Below are positions 54,416-62,038 of a DNA stretch of 64,000 bases, piece after piece. Positions within the stretch are counted from its first letter, which is position 1. Each line of letters opens with the position of its first letter. The stretch covers positions 244,908 through 308,907 of the forward strand of contig JAVYML010000001.1 of assembly GCA_038736355.1 (NCBI GenBank). Reading direction: 5' to 3'. The DNA comes from Candidatus Hadarchaeales archaeon (lineage in GTDB: Archaea; Hadarchaeota; Hadarchaeia; Hadarchaeales; WYZ-LMO6). The notes beneath the pieces are model-generated. The model made no database searches. It was not told the DNA's origin and saw only the letters and a program-made list of their open reading frames with translations. Made by a program: the position numbers and the translations under genes.

Positions 54416-56239
54416 ATGAAGTTCTTCATCACCACGGCGATAGACTATCCCACTTCCTCCCCCCACCTGGGACATGCCTACGAAAAGATCTGTGCGGATG
54501 CGATCGCCAGGTTCTGGAGGTTGAGGGGAGCGAAGGTCCATTTCAGCACGGGAACGGACGAACACGGCCTCAAAATCCAGCGCACGGCAGAAAGGGAAGG
54601 GAAGACCCCCCAAGAACTGGTGGACGAGAGGTCCTCGGAATTCAGGAGGATGTGCGAGGAACTGGGCATCTCCTACGACGACTTCATCAGGACCACCGAG
54701 GAAAGACATCTGAAGGTGGTGGAGGAACTGGTGAGGAAGCTACAGGAGAAGGGTGAAATCTACAGGGGGAGATACGAGGGCTTTTACTGTACGGAATGCG
54801 AGACCTACTATTCCCAGGAGGAGCTGGTGGAAGGGAAGTGCCCCGTGCATGGGATAAAAACGGAGTGGGTGAGCGAGGAGGGATACTTCTTCAAGATGGG
54901 GAAATACAGGGAAAGGATCTTGGAACACCTGAAGAACCATCCGGAGTTCCTCGAACCGGAGGGAAGGAGGAACGAAATCCTGAGGAGGCTGGAGGAACCT
55001 CTGAGGGACCTCTGCATCTCCCGCTCTGGCTTCAGCTGGGGGATTCCCCTTCCCGGACTGGAGGGATACATCCTCTACGTATGGGTGGATGCCCTCATGA
55101 ACTACCTCACGACGGCTGGCTATCCAGGTAAGACCTTCGAGGAGCGCTGGCCCCCAGATCTCCACCTCATAGGGAAGGACATAAGCTGGCATCATTCGGT
55201 GATCTGGACTTCCCTCCTCCTCGCGCTGGATCTTCCCCTCCCCAAGAAGATCTTCGTACACGGCTTCATCACCTACAAGGGGGAAAAGCTGAGCAAGAGC
55301 AGGGGGGTGACGCTCGATCCCCTCCACTTCGCACGCACCTATTCCCCGGATGCCCTGAGATACTTCCTGCTGCGCGAGGTCTCCTTCGGACAGGACGGTT
55401 CCTTTTCGGAGGAGGCCCTGAGGACAAGGCTGAAGGAGGAACTCGTGGGGAATCTGGGTAACTTCGTACACAGGGTGCTCACCTTCACTTGGAACCACTT
55501 CGACGGAAAGGTGCCGGAGGGGAAGGTGGATCCCTCCCTGGAAAGGGAGGTGGCCTCCTGCGCCGAGGAAACCGGGAGGCTGATGGAAGGGTTGAGGCTC
55601 CACCAGGCACTGGAGAGGGTGATGTTGCTGGCCAAGACAGGGAACGAGTACTTCCAGGGAAAAAGGCCCTGGGAAGCCATAAAGGTGAGGAGGGGGGAGG
55701 CTGCCGACTGCCTCTTCAACTCCCTCAACCTGGTGAAGTGCCTTTCCATCCTGCTCTTCCCCTTCCTGCCCTTCACCTCCCAGAAGATGGCCCACATGCT
55801 CGGGGTGGAGGTGAAGGAATGGAAGCAGGCCTACACCTTCGACCTGAAGCCCGGACACCCCATCAGAAAACCGGAAATCCTCTTCAGGGTGGTGGAGGCG
55901 GAACCTGCCGGGAGTACCCTCAAGGCGGAGGAGTTCGAGAAGGTGGACCTGAGGGTGGCGGAGGTGGTGAGGGCGGAAAGGGTTCAGGGATCGGAGAAGA
56001 TGGTGAGGCTGGAGCTCAGACTTCCGGAGGGAAACCGGACGGTGATGGCGGGGATAGGGAAGAGTTACTCGCCGGAGGAGCTGGTGGGGAAGAGGGTGGT
56101 GCTGGTGGCCAACCTCGAAAGGAAAAAGATCATGGGGGTGGAGTCGGAGGGGATGATCCTGGCAGCGGGAGAGAGGGAAGAAGAGCTCTCCCTCATCGTT
56201 CCAGAGAGACCCGTAAAACCGGGAACGAAGGTGAGGTAG
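54416..56239 (+). CDS. metG: methionyl-tRNA synthetase, bacterial-type, with C-terminal tRNA-binding domain
   Basis: 607 residues. HIGH motif HLGH at 17-20 (SSPHLGHAYEKI), the zinc knuckle in YCTECETYYSQE...CPVHG, KMSKS variant KLSKS at 291-295, and the anticodon-binding domain. The C-terminal 105 residues (VDLRVAEVVRAERV, VMAGIGKSYSPEELVGKRVV) form the Trbp111/EMAPII-like tRNA-binding domain. The opening TTAIDYPTSSPHLGHAYEKI and DDFIRTTEERH are of the bacterial Thermus/Aquifex-type MetRS rather than the archaeal type, which suggests lateral transfer. Confidence 0.95.
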   Translation: MKFFITTAIDYPTSSPHLGHAYEKICADAIARFWRLRGAKVHFSTGTDEHGLKIQRTAEREGKTPQELVDERSSEFRRMCEELGISYDDFIRTTEERHLKVVEELVRKLQEKGEIYRGRYEGFYCTECETYYSQEELVEGKCPVHGIKTEWVSEEGYFFKMGKYRERILEHLKNHPEFLEPEGRRNEILRRLEEPLRDLCISRSGFSWGIPLPGLEGYILYVWVDALMNYLTTAGYPGKTFEERWPPDLHLIGKDISWHHSVIWTSLLLALDLPLPKKIFVHGFITYKGEKLSKSRGVTLDPLHFARTYSPDALRYFLLREVSFGQDGSFSEEALRTRLKEELVGNLGNFVHRVLTFTWNHFDGKVPEGKVDPSLEREVASCAEETGRLMEGLRLHQALERVMLLAKTGNEYFQGKRPWEAIKVRRGEAADCLFNSLNLVKCLSILLFPFLPFTSQKMAHMLGVEVKEWKQAYTFDLKPGHPIRKPEILFRVVEAEPAGSTLKAEEFEKVDLRVAEVVRAERVQGSEKMVRLELRLPEGNRTVMAGIGKSYSPEELVGKRVVLVANLERKKIMGVESEGMILAAGEREEELSLIVPERPVKPGTKVR

Positions 56240-56878
56240 ACGCGGCTGGACCTGCACGTCCACACCTCCCACTCCTACGACGGTCGCTGCTCCCTCAGGC
56301 TCCTTTCCAAGCTGTTGAAAAAGAAGGGGCTGAACGGCTTTGCCTTCACGGACCACGATAACCTCGAAGCCCTGAAGGAGCTGCGCCTCCTCTCCCCCCC
56401 CAAAGACTTCCTGATCATTCCAGGGATAGAGGTGACGAGCAGGCACGGCCATATCCTGGGACTGGGGGTGAGGGAGGCCGTGCCACCCCATTTGGAAGCG
56501 GAGGAGACCGTGGAGCTCATAAGGGAACAGGGGGGAATAGCCGTGGCAGCCCATCCCTTCTGGCTCAACGGAAGACCGGGAGCGGTTTTCCATGCCCGCT
56601 TCGATGCCGTGGAGGTTTTCAACTCCAGATCCTACTTCCTCTCCAATCCCCTGGCCCGCAGGTACGCGGAGAGGAAGGGACTACCCATGACGGGGGGCTC
56701 GGACGGACACAGCGAGGAGGAGGTGGGGCTGGCCTATACGGAAGTGGGGGAGGTGAAAGGGGTGGAGGGAGTGCTGGAGGAGATCGAAAGGGGAAGGACC
56801 CTTGTCGGGGGAAGGAACTTCCCCTTCCTCAAGTACCTTGCCGGGGCCGTTAAGAAGGTGGTAGGGGGATCAGGGTAG
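56240..56878 (+). CDS. PHP-domain phosphoesterase, apparent ACG start
   Basis: 212 residues if read from ACG at 56240. The PHP motif begins RLDLHVHTSHSYDGRC, and FTDHDNLEALKEL, GIEVTSRHGHILGLG, AAHPFW and GGSDGHSEEEVGLAY complete the metal site. The frame has no ATG, GTG or TTG between the MetRS stop (TAG, 56237-56239, same frame) and TTG 56315, which would lose the first HxH. AAGGTGAGG lies just before the ACG, and ACG is one base from ATG. A rare ACG start, a sequence error or a mutated start are possible. Members cleave phosphate esters; substrate unknown. Confidence 0.85.
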   Translation, partial: TRLDLHVHTSHSYDGRCSLRLLSKLLKKKGLNGFAFTDHDNLEALKELRLLSPPKDFLIIPGIEVTSRHGHILGLGVREAVPPHLEAEETVELIREQGGIAVAAHPFWLNGRPGAVFHARFDAVEVFNSRSYFLSNPLARRYAERKGLPMTGGSDGHSEEEVGLAYTEVGEVKGVEGVLEEIERGRTLVGGRNFPFLKYLAGAVKKVVGGSG

Positions 56879-57967
56879 GCCCCTCCTGATCCACTCCCTG
56901 AAGAAAACATCGAGGATTTTTCCTCTCTCCACCAGACCCCTCTTTTCTAGGAGCTCCAGTCCCTTCCTGACGTGGGCGGGGGATCTCAATCCGTACTTGG
57001 AGATGAACTCCTGGGAGTAGGGACCCACTTCCTCCTTCGCCAGACCCTCCAGAAGCCTGCGTTGCAGGGGGGTGAGGTTCTCCCAGATCCCGAAGTAGTG
57101 GATCCTCTCGTGGAGGATCACGTTCTCCACGGCCTTCTCCACCGCGGCCTCATCGTCCACCCTTTTCGAGAGAAACCAGAGTTCGTAGCAGAGCTGCTGG
57201 GTAAAGGAGGGATGACCATCCGTGAGGTCAAGGATGTGGGCTATCGCGGCCCCGCTTATTCTCCCCCCCGTCCTTCTGAAGCCCTCCTCTATGTATTTCG
57301 CGAACTCCTCCCTGGGTATGGGTCCGAGCTCCATGGGCTCCCCGAACCTGTAAAAGGCCCGGCGCTCCTCGCTGAAGATCTCGTCCAGAAGGTGCCTCCT
57401 GCTTCCCGTGAAGAGGTAGGTGACCCTTCGGTGGTGCTGGAACCTCGACCTCATCAACTTTTCCATGGCCTCGCCATCCAGGTTTCTTATCTCCTGGAAC
57501 TCGTCGAACGCTATCACCATCCGCAGGCCCTTTTCTTCCGCCACCTTCTCGGGCAGGTCGAGCACCTGCGCGAGATCCTCCTCGGTGGGGGTCCTCAGGA
57601 GCTCAAACCTCACCTCCCCTCCGGGGGTCAAAACCATGTCCACCCTCAGTCCCCTGAGGAAGTCCTGCAGTCCCTTCCTCATCCTCTCGAAGGTACCATA
57701 AACCTTCTTCGCCACCTTCCCCACCAGCTCCCTCGCCAGGGCCTCCCTGCTCTGGATCCCGAAGAGGTCGATGAGGATGGAAGTGTATTTTCCCTCCGTT
57801 CTCCTGAAAAATTCCTCCACCAGGGAGGTCTTCCCCATCCCCCTCGAGGAGTACAGGATAACGCTCCTCCCCGCCTCCACATGTGCCTCCAACTCCGCGA
57901 GTTCCCTTTCCCTGTCTATGAAGTGCTCCCCGCTCACCACCTTCCCGTAGAGGAAGGGATTTTTCAT
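56870..57967 (-). CDS. archaeal AAA-type ATPase (ATPase_2 family)
   Basis: 365 residues of the STAND-like archaeal ATPase group (PF01637). Walker A in LYSSRGMGKTSLVEEFF at about 38-54, Walker B in RMVIAFDEFQEIRNLDGE, sensor YLFTGSRRHLLDEIF, and a C-terminal winged helix (KYGLRSPAHVRKGLELLEKRGL). The start ATG lies inside the last copy of an AAAGGTAT repeat. Such ATPases often sit near small regulators or mobile elements; here an RHH gene is just upstream. Target unknown. Confidence 0.9.
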   Translation of the reverse strand: MKNPFLYGKVVSGEHFIDRERELAELEAHVEAGRSVILYSSRGMGKTSLVEEFFRRTEGKYTSILIDLFGIQSREALARELVGKVAKKVYGTFERMRKGLQDFLRGLRVDMVLTPGGEVRFELLRTPTEEDLAQVLDLPEKVAEEKGLRMVIAFDEFQEIRNLDGEAMEKLMRSRFQHHRRVTYLFTGSRRHLLDEIFSEERRAFYRFGEPMELGPIPREEFAKYIEEGFRRTGGRISGAAIAHILDLTDGHPSFTQQLCYELWFLSKRVDDEAAVEKAVENVILHERIHYFGIWENLTPLQRRLLEGLAKEEVGPYSQEFISKYGLRSPAHVRKGLELLEKRGLVERGKILDVFFREWIRRGLP

Positions 57968-58013
57968 ACCTTTCAGTATACCTTTTGGTATAATACCTTT
58001 ATTTATACCTTTT
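57966..58013. promoter_or_regulatory. array of four AAAGGTAT sites upstream of the ATPase gene (operator)
   Basis: Four copies of AAAGGTAT, read on the minus strand, begin at plus-strand positions 57966, 57978, 57993 and 58005, spaced 12, 15 and 12 bases. Two of them face an inverted TATACC-TTTT-GGTATA at 57977-57992. The last copy includes the ATPase start codon. A fifth copy (58348-58355) overlaps the probable promoter of the RHH gene. The pattern fits tandem binding of a ribbon-helix-helix repressor. Confidence 0.6.
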
Positions 58014-58058
58014 AGTTAAATTCCACAACTGTTTTGTTCAAAAAATTTGGATGAAAAG

Positions 58059-58092
58059 CGGGGGGCAACCTTGGGGGGAAGGTTGCCCCCCG
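58059..58092. terminator. perfect 14-bp inverted repeat between RHH and ATPase genes
   Basis: CGGGGGGCAACCTT (58059-58072) pairs exactly with AAGGTTGCCCCCCG (58079-58092) around a GGGGGG loop. Read on the minus strand it follows the RHH stop by 26 bases and is followed by a T-rich stretch, so termination of the RHH transcript is plausible. A role as a protein-binding palindrome is also possible. Confidence 0.55.
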
Positions 58093-58118
58093 GGCTGGCA
58101 AAGGTGGGGGGGTGATCG

Positions 58119-58313
58119 TTACTTCTTCTTCGCGTATTCCATCAAGCCGCGGAAACCCCCTATGTTGGCCATCACCCAATCGTGGACCATCTTCCTCACG
58201 ACTTCGCTCCGGTTGGTCCCGTAACCCGCGGTGATGAGGTCATCGATGATCCTGAGGTAAAGACCATCCAGGAACACCCTCACTTCCCCCTTCTTCTCTC
58301 CTCCATCTACCAT
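58119..58313 (-). CDS. ribbon-helix-helix DNA-binding protein
   Basis: About 64 residues. The strand GEVRVFLDGLYLRIIDDLIT and the turn YGTNRSEVVRKMVHDWVMAN are the CopG/RHH pattern, with a basic end (EYAKKK). TTG 58322 would add three residues; ATG 58313 is preferred. On this strand ATACCTTTTTATAT (58342-58355) is a likely TATA element containing an AAAGGTAT site, so it may repress itself and the ATPase gene. Confidence 0.8.
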   Translation of the reverse strand: MVDGGEKKGEVRVFLDGLYLRIIDDLITAGYGTNRSEVVRKMVHDWVMANIGGFRGLMEYAKKK

Positions 58314-58347
58314 CCAGCTCAAATCCAGCTATACTCCAGAAATATAA

Positions 58348-58355
58348 AAAGGTAT
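58348..58355. promoter_or_regulatory. single AAAGGTAT site at the RHH promoter
   Basis: An additional copy of the octamer repeated before the ATPase gene, here in the opposite orientation and overlapping the probable TATA box of the RHH gene. This supports autoregulation. Confidence 0.45.
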
Positions 58356-58426
58356 CGGCGGCGATCAAAATATCAAGGGCTGGGAAAAAATGGGGGGGGA
58401 ACGCTTGAGAAATAGGAGAACCTGAG

Positions 58427-58690
58427 ATCCTCACTGATTCCTTTTCCAAACTCCTAAGAAAGGAGCTCGCAAGCGTCTTGACGGGAAGAACCCTGTCGCT
58501 TGAGGTCCTCCCGTTGATTTGGCGGAGTTCCTACAGTTCAAAGGGCTAGAAGTAAAAGAAGAAAGCGACCTTCTGGTCAGGAAAAAGATTCTGAACCTTC
58601 GCGAGTACCTAGAATTCGGCGGTTTTCTATAGGTTGTCCTCACGAGGCTCAAGGATGTAAAGAGGATCCTCAAGGAACTCTTCAATGAAA
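58427..58690 (+). pseudogene. fragment of a DUF4143-type archaeal ATPase
   Basis: Plus-strand reading gives ILTDSFSKLLRKELAS, TGRTLSLEVLPL, then after a frame change AEFLQFKGLEVKEES and LNLREYLEFGGF, a stop, and VVLTRLKDVKRILKELFNEI. These are consecutive motifs of the central part of DUF4143 ATPases (TGSSSKLL, SLEVLPLSFxEFL, YLxxGGFPEVVL). A frameshift near 58515 and a TAG where Glu is expected (58634) show decay. The Walker A half and the C-terminus are missing. Confidence 0.65.
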
Positions 58691-58994
58691 TACATCAATA
58701 ACATAGCAGGGAAGCACAGGGTGAGGTAGACGACCTCAAGGTACTGGCGGTCCTGACAGTGGAAAACTTCTCTCGGAGAGGCCAGAGAAAAAACTAAGCA
58801 AGCTCGCCAACCACGCAGGAGCCATCTTGGTATGCAAGAGGGCTTGCGTACCGTGTAATAAAAAAAATCCGGCCTCACAAGAAATCGGCTCCACAGTAGT
58901 GAAAAAAATTGAAGTTTCTCAGTAAGATTTTGCTGATATCTCCGGACTTTTTGAATTCAGACCTTCAGTCTTAACGGTTAGATTCGTAGACTGG
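58691..58994. other. non-coding stretch, no gene recognised
   Basis: After the ATPase fragment I see no convincing gene. A short open stretch at about 58795-58924 (plus) reads KKLSKLANHAGAILV and may be a further decayed remnant. From about 58900 the composition turns AT-rich, which leads into the glycosyltransferase cluster. Confidence 0.4.
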
Positions 58995-59002
58995 TATAAA
59001 AA
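58995..59002 (+). promoter_or_regulatory. TATA box of the glycosyltransferase cluster
   Basis: TATAAAAA in GGTATAAAAAACTTATG, about 60 bases upstream of the first ATG (59057). It is the clearest TATA element near the cluster and would give a leader of about 30 bases. Confidence 0.5.
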
Positions 59003-59056
59003 ACTTATGAGCACCTTAAAGTGAAATAAGTTCTAGAATGCAGTCTGGTGTGTAGA

Positions 59057-60187
59057 ATGAGGATAGGAATTATCACAGAATTCTTTCCAAAAAGTCCGGA
59101 TGTCGAAGTAAGGGGAGGGGTTGAGGCAAGAGCCTTTCACGTAGCAAGAGAAATCGCAAAGAGCGAGGAAGTAACAGTTTTCACAACCAGAGAGATTGGA
59201 GATCAAAAAGAAAGTAAATTTTTGGGAATTAGAGTCGTCAGACTTGGAAAGGAAAGAAAATATTCCCAGAAGGAAAGTCTTGTGGAAAGACTCAGCTTTA
59301 TCGTTGATGGCATAAAAACGAAGGAAGAACTGGATATCGTTGATGGATACTGTTTTATCGCATATCCCATCGCTTGGCAGATTTCCAAGAAACTGAAGAT
59401 TCCAGCCGTTGCAACATACCATGATGTATGGTTGGGAAGATGGATCAAAAACATTGGGGTAATCGGCGTCGCTGGAGAATTTCTCGAAAGTTTCGTATTG
59501 AGCAGGAAGTGGAACCGATTCATCGCAGTAAGCCAGTTTACCAAAAGGATGCTTATTAGACATGGTATTTGTGAGGAAAAAATAGAAGTAATACCGAATG
59601 GTGTGGATGTTAAGAAGATCCGCAAGTTAGAGGCAAAAAAAGAGAAATACCCAACAATCTGCTGCATATCGAGATTGGTGGAGTACAAGCATGTGGACGA
59701 TATCTTGAGAGCGATCGCGGAGGTCAAAAAGGAGTTACCGGATGTCAAATGTAAGATTGTTGGAACTGGACCTGAAGAAGAGAAACTGAGGAAACTCGCT
59801 ACCAAGCTAGGAATAGAGAAAAATGTAGACTTTCTCGGATTTTTAAAAACTCATGAAAAAGTAATGGAAGTTTTGAAATCTTCACATGTTTTTTGCTTAG
59901 CGAGCACGGTGGAGGGGTTTGGGATCGTGCTGCTCGAGGCGATGGCGGCAGGGGTTCCATTCGTTGCGACGAAAATCGAACCTCTACTCGAAGCCTCCGG
60001 AGGGAAAGGAGGTCTGTTTTTCGGCCCAGGGGATATCAGGGACATGACGAGAAAGATTTTGGCGGTTTTGACGGATAATAACCTGAGAAAGAAGCTTGTA
60101 GAGGAAGGAGAAAAATGGGTGGAGAACTTCAGATGGGAAAAGATTGGAAAGAGAGTCCTGGAAGTTTACCGCGACCTGACGAAGTAA
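59057..60187 (+). CDS. glycosyltransferase family 4 (GT-B)
   Basis: 376 residues. N-terminal GVEARAFHVAREIAKSEEVTVF, YHDVWLGRW, and IEVIPNGVDVKKIRKLEAKK, then the donor-binding C-terminal domain with CISRLVEYKHVDDILRAI and the EX7E motif in STVEGFGIVLLEAMAAGVP. Transfers a sugar from a nucleotide or lipid donor to a growing glycan at the membrane. ATG 59057 is preferred to GTG 59048. First gene of an AT-richer cluster. Confidence 0.9.
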   Translation: MRIGIITEFFPKSPDVEVRGGVEARAFHVAREIAKSEEVTVFTTREIGDQKESKFLGIRVVRLGKERKYSQKESLVERLSFIVDGIKTKEELDIVDGYCFIAYPIAWQISKKLKIPAVATYHDVWLGRWIKNIGVIGVAGEFLESFVLSRKWNRFIAVSQFTKRMLIRHGICEEKIEVIPNGVDVKKIRKLEAKKEKYPTICCISRLVEYKHVDDILRAIAEVKKELPDVKCKIVGTGPEEEKLRKLATKLGIEKNVDFLGFLKTHEKVMEVLKSSHVFCLASTVEGFGIVLLEAMAAGVPFVATKIEPLLEASGGKGGLFFGPGDIRDMTRKILAVLTDNNLRKKLVEEGEKWVENFRWEKIGKRVLEVYRDLTK

Positions 60188-61161
60188 GCGCGGTGATGAC
60201 TGTTTACAACAATGCAGACCAGCTTGCGAAGTTTTTCGAATCTTTTCTCGAGCAAACGTATCCAGTCAGAGAGATAGAATTCGTGATCGTGGATGCGGGG
60301 AGCACGGATGGAACCGTCGAGGTCGCAAAAAAATATTCTGAAAAACTCCCCAAACTGAAAATCATGGTTGAGCCCAAGTGCAACATAAGCAGGGGAAGAA
60401 ATCTAGGAATAAGAGAGACGAATGGGAGATACATTTTAACTTTTAATTCTGATGCCAGACTCGAAAAGAACTGTGTGGAGGAACTCCTGAAGGTTCTGAT
60501 GGAGCATCCGGAAGCCGGGGGTGTGGCCGGCATGCAGGTTTTCCCAGAAAGCCAAAACTTCGTGGCAAAATGTGTTTATTTTATACCTGGCATGGCCCAG
60601 GTCAGTCTGGTCACAACGCCAACGCTAAAAGAGAGAGATATCGTAGAAACCCATTCGATCCCTTGCGAATGTGGAGTGTGGAGAAGAGAAGCTCTGCCCG
60701 AAGGGCTGTTTGACGAAAAAATTCAGTGGGGTGAGGATTCGGAATTTCATTTCAGGATGATGAAATCTGGGTGGAAAATCTACGGAACGAGGAGGGCGAG
60801 ATTTGAGCACTTTTACAAGAACAGCGCGCGGAAGTTCTGGAGGCAGCAAGTTGCGTACGGTTATGGTGCTGGTCTGATGTTCCGACTTGGGAAAGAGATA
60901 GGATGGGGGTTCCGGTGGAAAAAGTATGTTGCGCTATTTTTACCCTTTGCCGTCGTGGCTTGGGCGGTTCTCACAGCTTTCTGGCCTATTCTTGGGCTCC
61001 TGCTTTTCATTCTCGGAATCTCCCCTCTTCTTTTAATATCAGTTAAAGCTGCGGTGGCTGGCGGACCGAAGTTTTTCCCTGGAGTGTTTTCTCTTTTAAT
61101 CGTGAAATATTTTGCGAACGAGGTGGGATTTTGGAAAGCTCTGTTAAGACGTTCTCCGTGA
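60115..61161 (+). CDS. glycosyltransferase family 2 with C-terminal membrane helices
   Basis: 348 residues. GT-A core VSAVMTVYNNADQLAKFFES, VIVDAGSTDGTVEVA, NISRGRNLGIRETNG, the metal-binding FNSDARLEKN (D-x-D-like), and EDSEFHFRMMKSG. Two or three hydrophobic segments near 270-320 (YVALFLPFAVVAWAVLTAF) anchor it. It overlaps the preceding gene by 73 bases if ATG 60115 is used; ATG 60133 is an alternative. Probably extends a surface glycan. Confidence 0.88.
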   Translation: MGGELQMGKDWKESPGSLPRPDEVSAVMTVYNNADQLAKFFESFLEQTYPVREIEFVIVDAGSTDGTVEVAKKYSEKLPKLKIMVEPKCNISRGRNLGIRETNGRYILTFNSDARLEKNCVEELLKVLMEHPEAGGVAGMQVFPESQNFVAKCVYFIPGMAQVSLVTTPTLKERDIVETHSIPCECGVWRREALPEGLFDEKIQWGEDSEFHFRMMKSGWKIYGTRRARFEHFYKNSARKFWRQQVAYGYGAGLMFRLGKEIGWGFRWKKYVALFLPFAVVAWAVLTAFWPILGLLLFILGISPLLLISVKAAVAGGPKFFPGVFSLLIVKYFANEVGFWKALLRRSP

Positions 61162-62012
61162 TCATTCCCACTTATAGAAGACCGGTTGAGCTAGACAGGC
61201 TCCTCACGGATCTGGAGAAACAGAAATTTAAGAAACTCAGGGAAAGAGTTGAGGTAATCATCGTGACCGAGAATCCGGACGAGGATGTTCTTAACATTAT
61301 AAATAGCCACGAAGAAAAGGGCATTCTAGATATTGTCAAAATAATCTTCGATAGGAAGTTGGGATTACCGGGAGCGAGAAACAGGGGAATAGAAAAAGCC
61401 AGGGGAGAGTTCTTGATTTTCCTTGACGACGACGTAAGAATTGATGAAAACTTTCTAAAGGAATGTGAAAGATACTCCGAACTGAAAAATTTCTGCTTCA
61501 GGATAGAGGGAGCGAAATCCCATCTGCTGGACAGAATTTTTGTGGGAAAGATGATTTTCCCTTTAGGTTTGGTTTTCGCCGGGTTTGGAAAAAAGCTGGA
61601 CAAAATCGTTGAAATATCGCATCTTCCAGGAGCTTGCTTCATCGTGCGGAGGAGTTCTGGATTGATATTTGACGAAAAACTAGGGGAGGGAAACGCGTAC
61701 CTTGAGGATTGTGATTTCTCTTTTAGACTTAGAAAGCTTGGGGAGAAACTTTACTATGTTCCATTTTACTCGATCAAACACATGCCACCGGAAAGTGGCG
61801 GATGTAGGGAACCGGATTACAGAAGATGGCTTAGGTATTATTGGAGTCACAAGAGCTATTTCATACGCAAGAATGGAAGTAGCGCTTGCCTGATCGCGGC
61901 GTTTTTTGTGGCATTTCTGGAGTGCTTTTATCTCTCTGTGAGCAAAGGGAAAAACTTTTTCAAGGAGTTATTCCGTGGTTGGAGGGAAGGAATCCTTGGA
62001 AAACTAGAATAA
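61131..62012 (+). CDS. glycosyltransferase family 2
   Basis: 293 residues from TTG 61131. GT-A motifs FSVIIPTYRRPVELDRLLTD, KLGLPGARNRGIEKARGEFL, the DDD metal motif in FLIFLDDDVRID, the acceptor region LPGACFIVRRSSG and the base in YLEDCDFSFRLRKLGEKL. A C-terminal hydrophobic stretch (SACLIAAFFVAFLECFYL) suggests membrane association. The gene overlaps its upstream neighbour by 31 bases, as in a compact operon. Confidence 0.88.
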   Translation: MESSVKTFSVIIPTYRRPVELDRLLTDLEKQKFKKLRERVEVIIVTENPDEDVLNIINSHEEKGILDIVKIIFDRKLGLPGARNRGIEKARGEFLIFLDDDVRIDENFLKECERYSELKNFCFRIEGAKSHLLDRIFVGKMIFPLGLVFAGFGKKLDKIVEISHLPGACFIVRRSSGLIFDEKLGEGNAYLEDCDFSFRLRKLGEKLYYVPFYSIKHMPPESGGCREPDYRRWLRYYWSHKSYFIRKNGSSACLIAAFFVAFLECFYLSVSKGKNFFKELFRGWREGILGKLE

Positions 62013-62038
62013 ACTTCTGTCTCCAAGTGGTTGTGAGG

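Noticed and set aside
56237-56239. In-frame TAG between MetRS and PHP as a read-through or pyrrolysine codon
   Set aside because: The MetRS domain is complete before TAG, a Shine-Dalgarno-like sequence precedes the PHP frame, and nothing else suggests TAG decoding.
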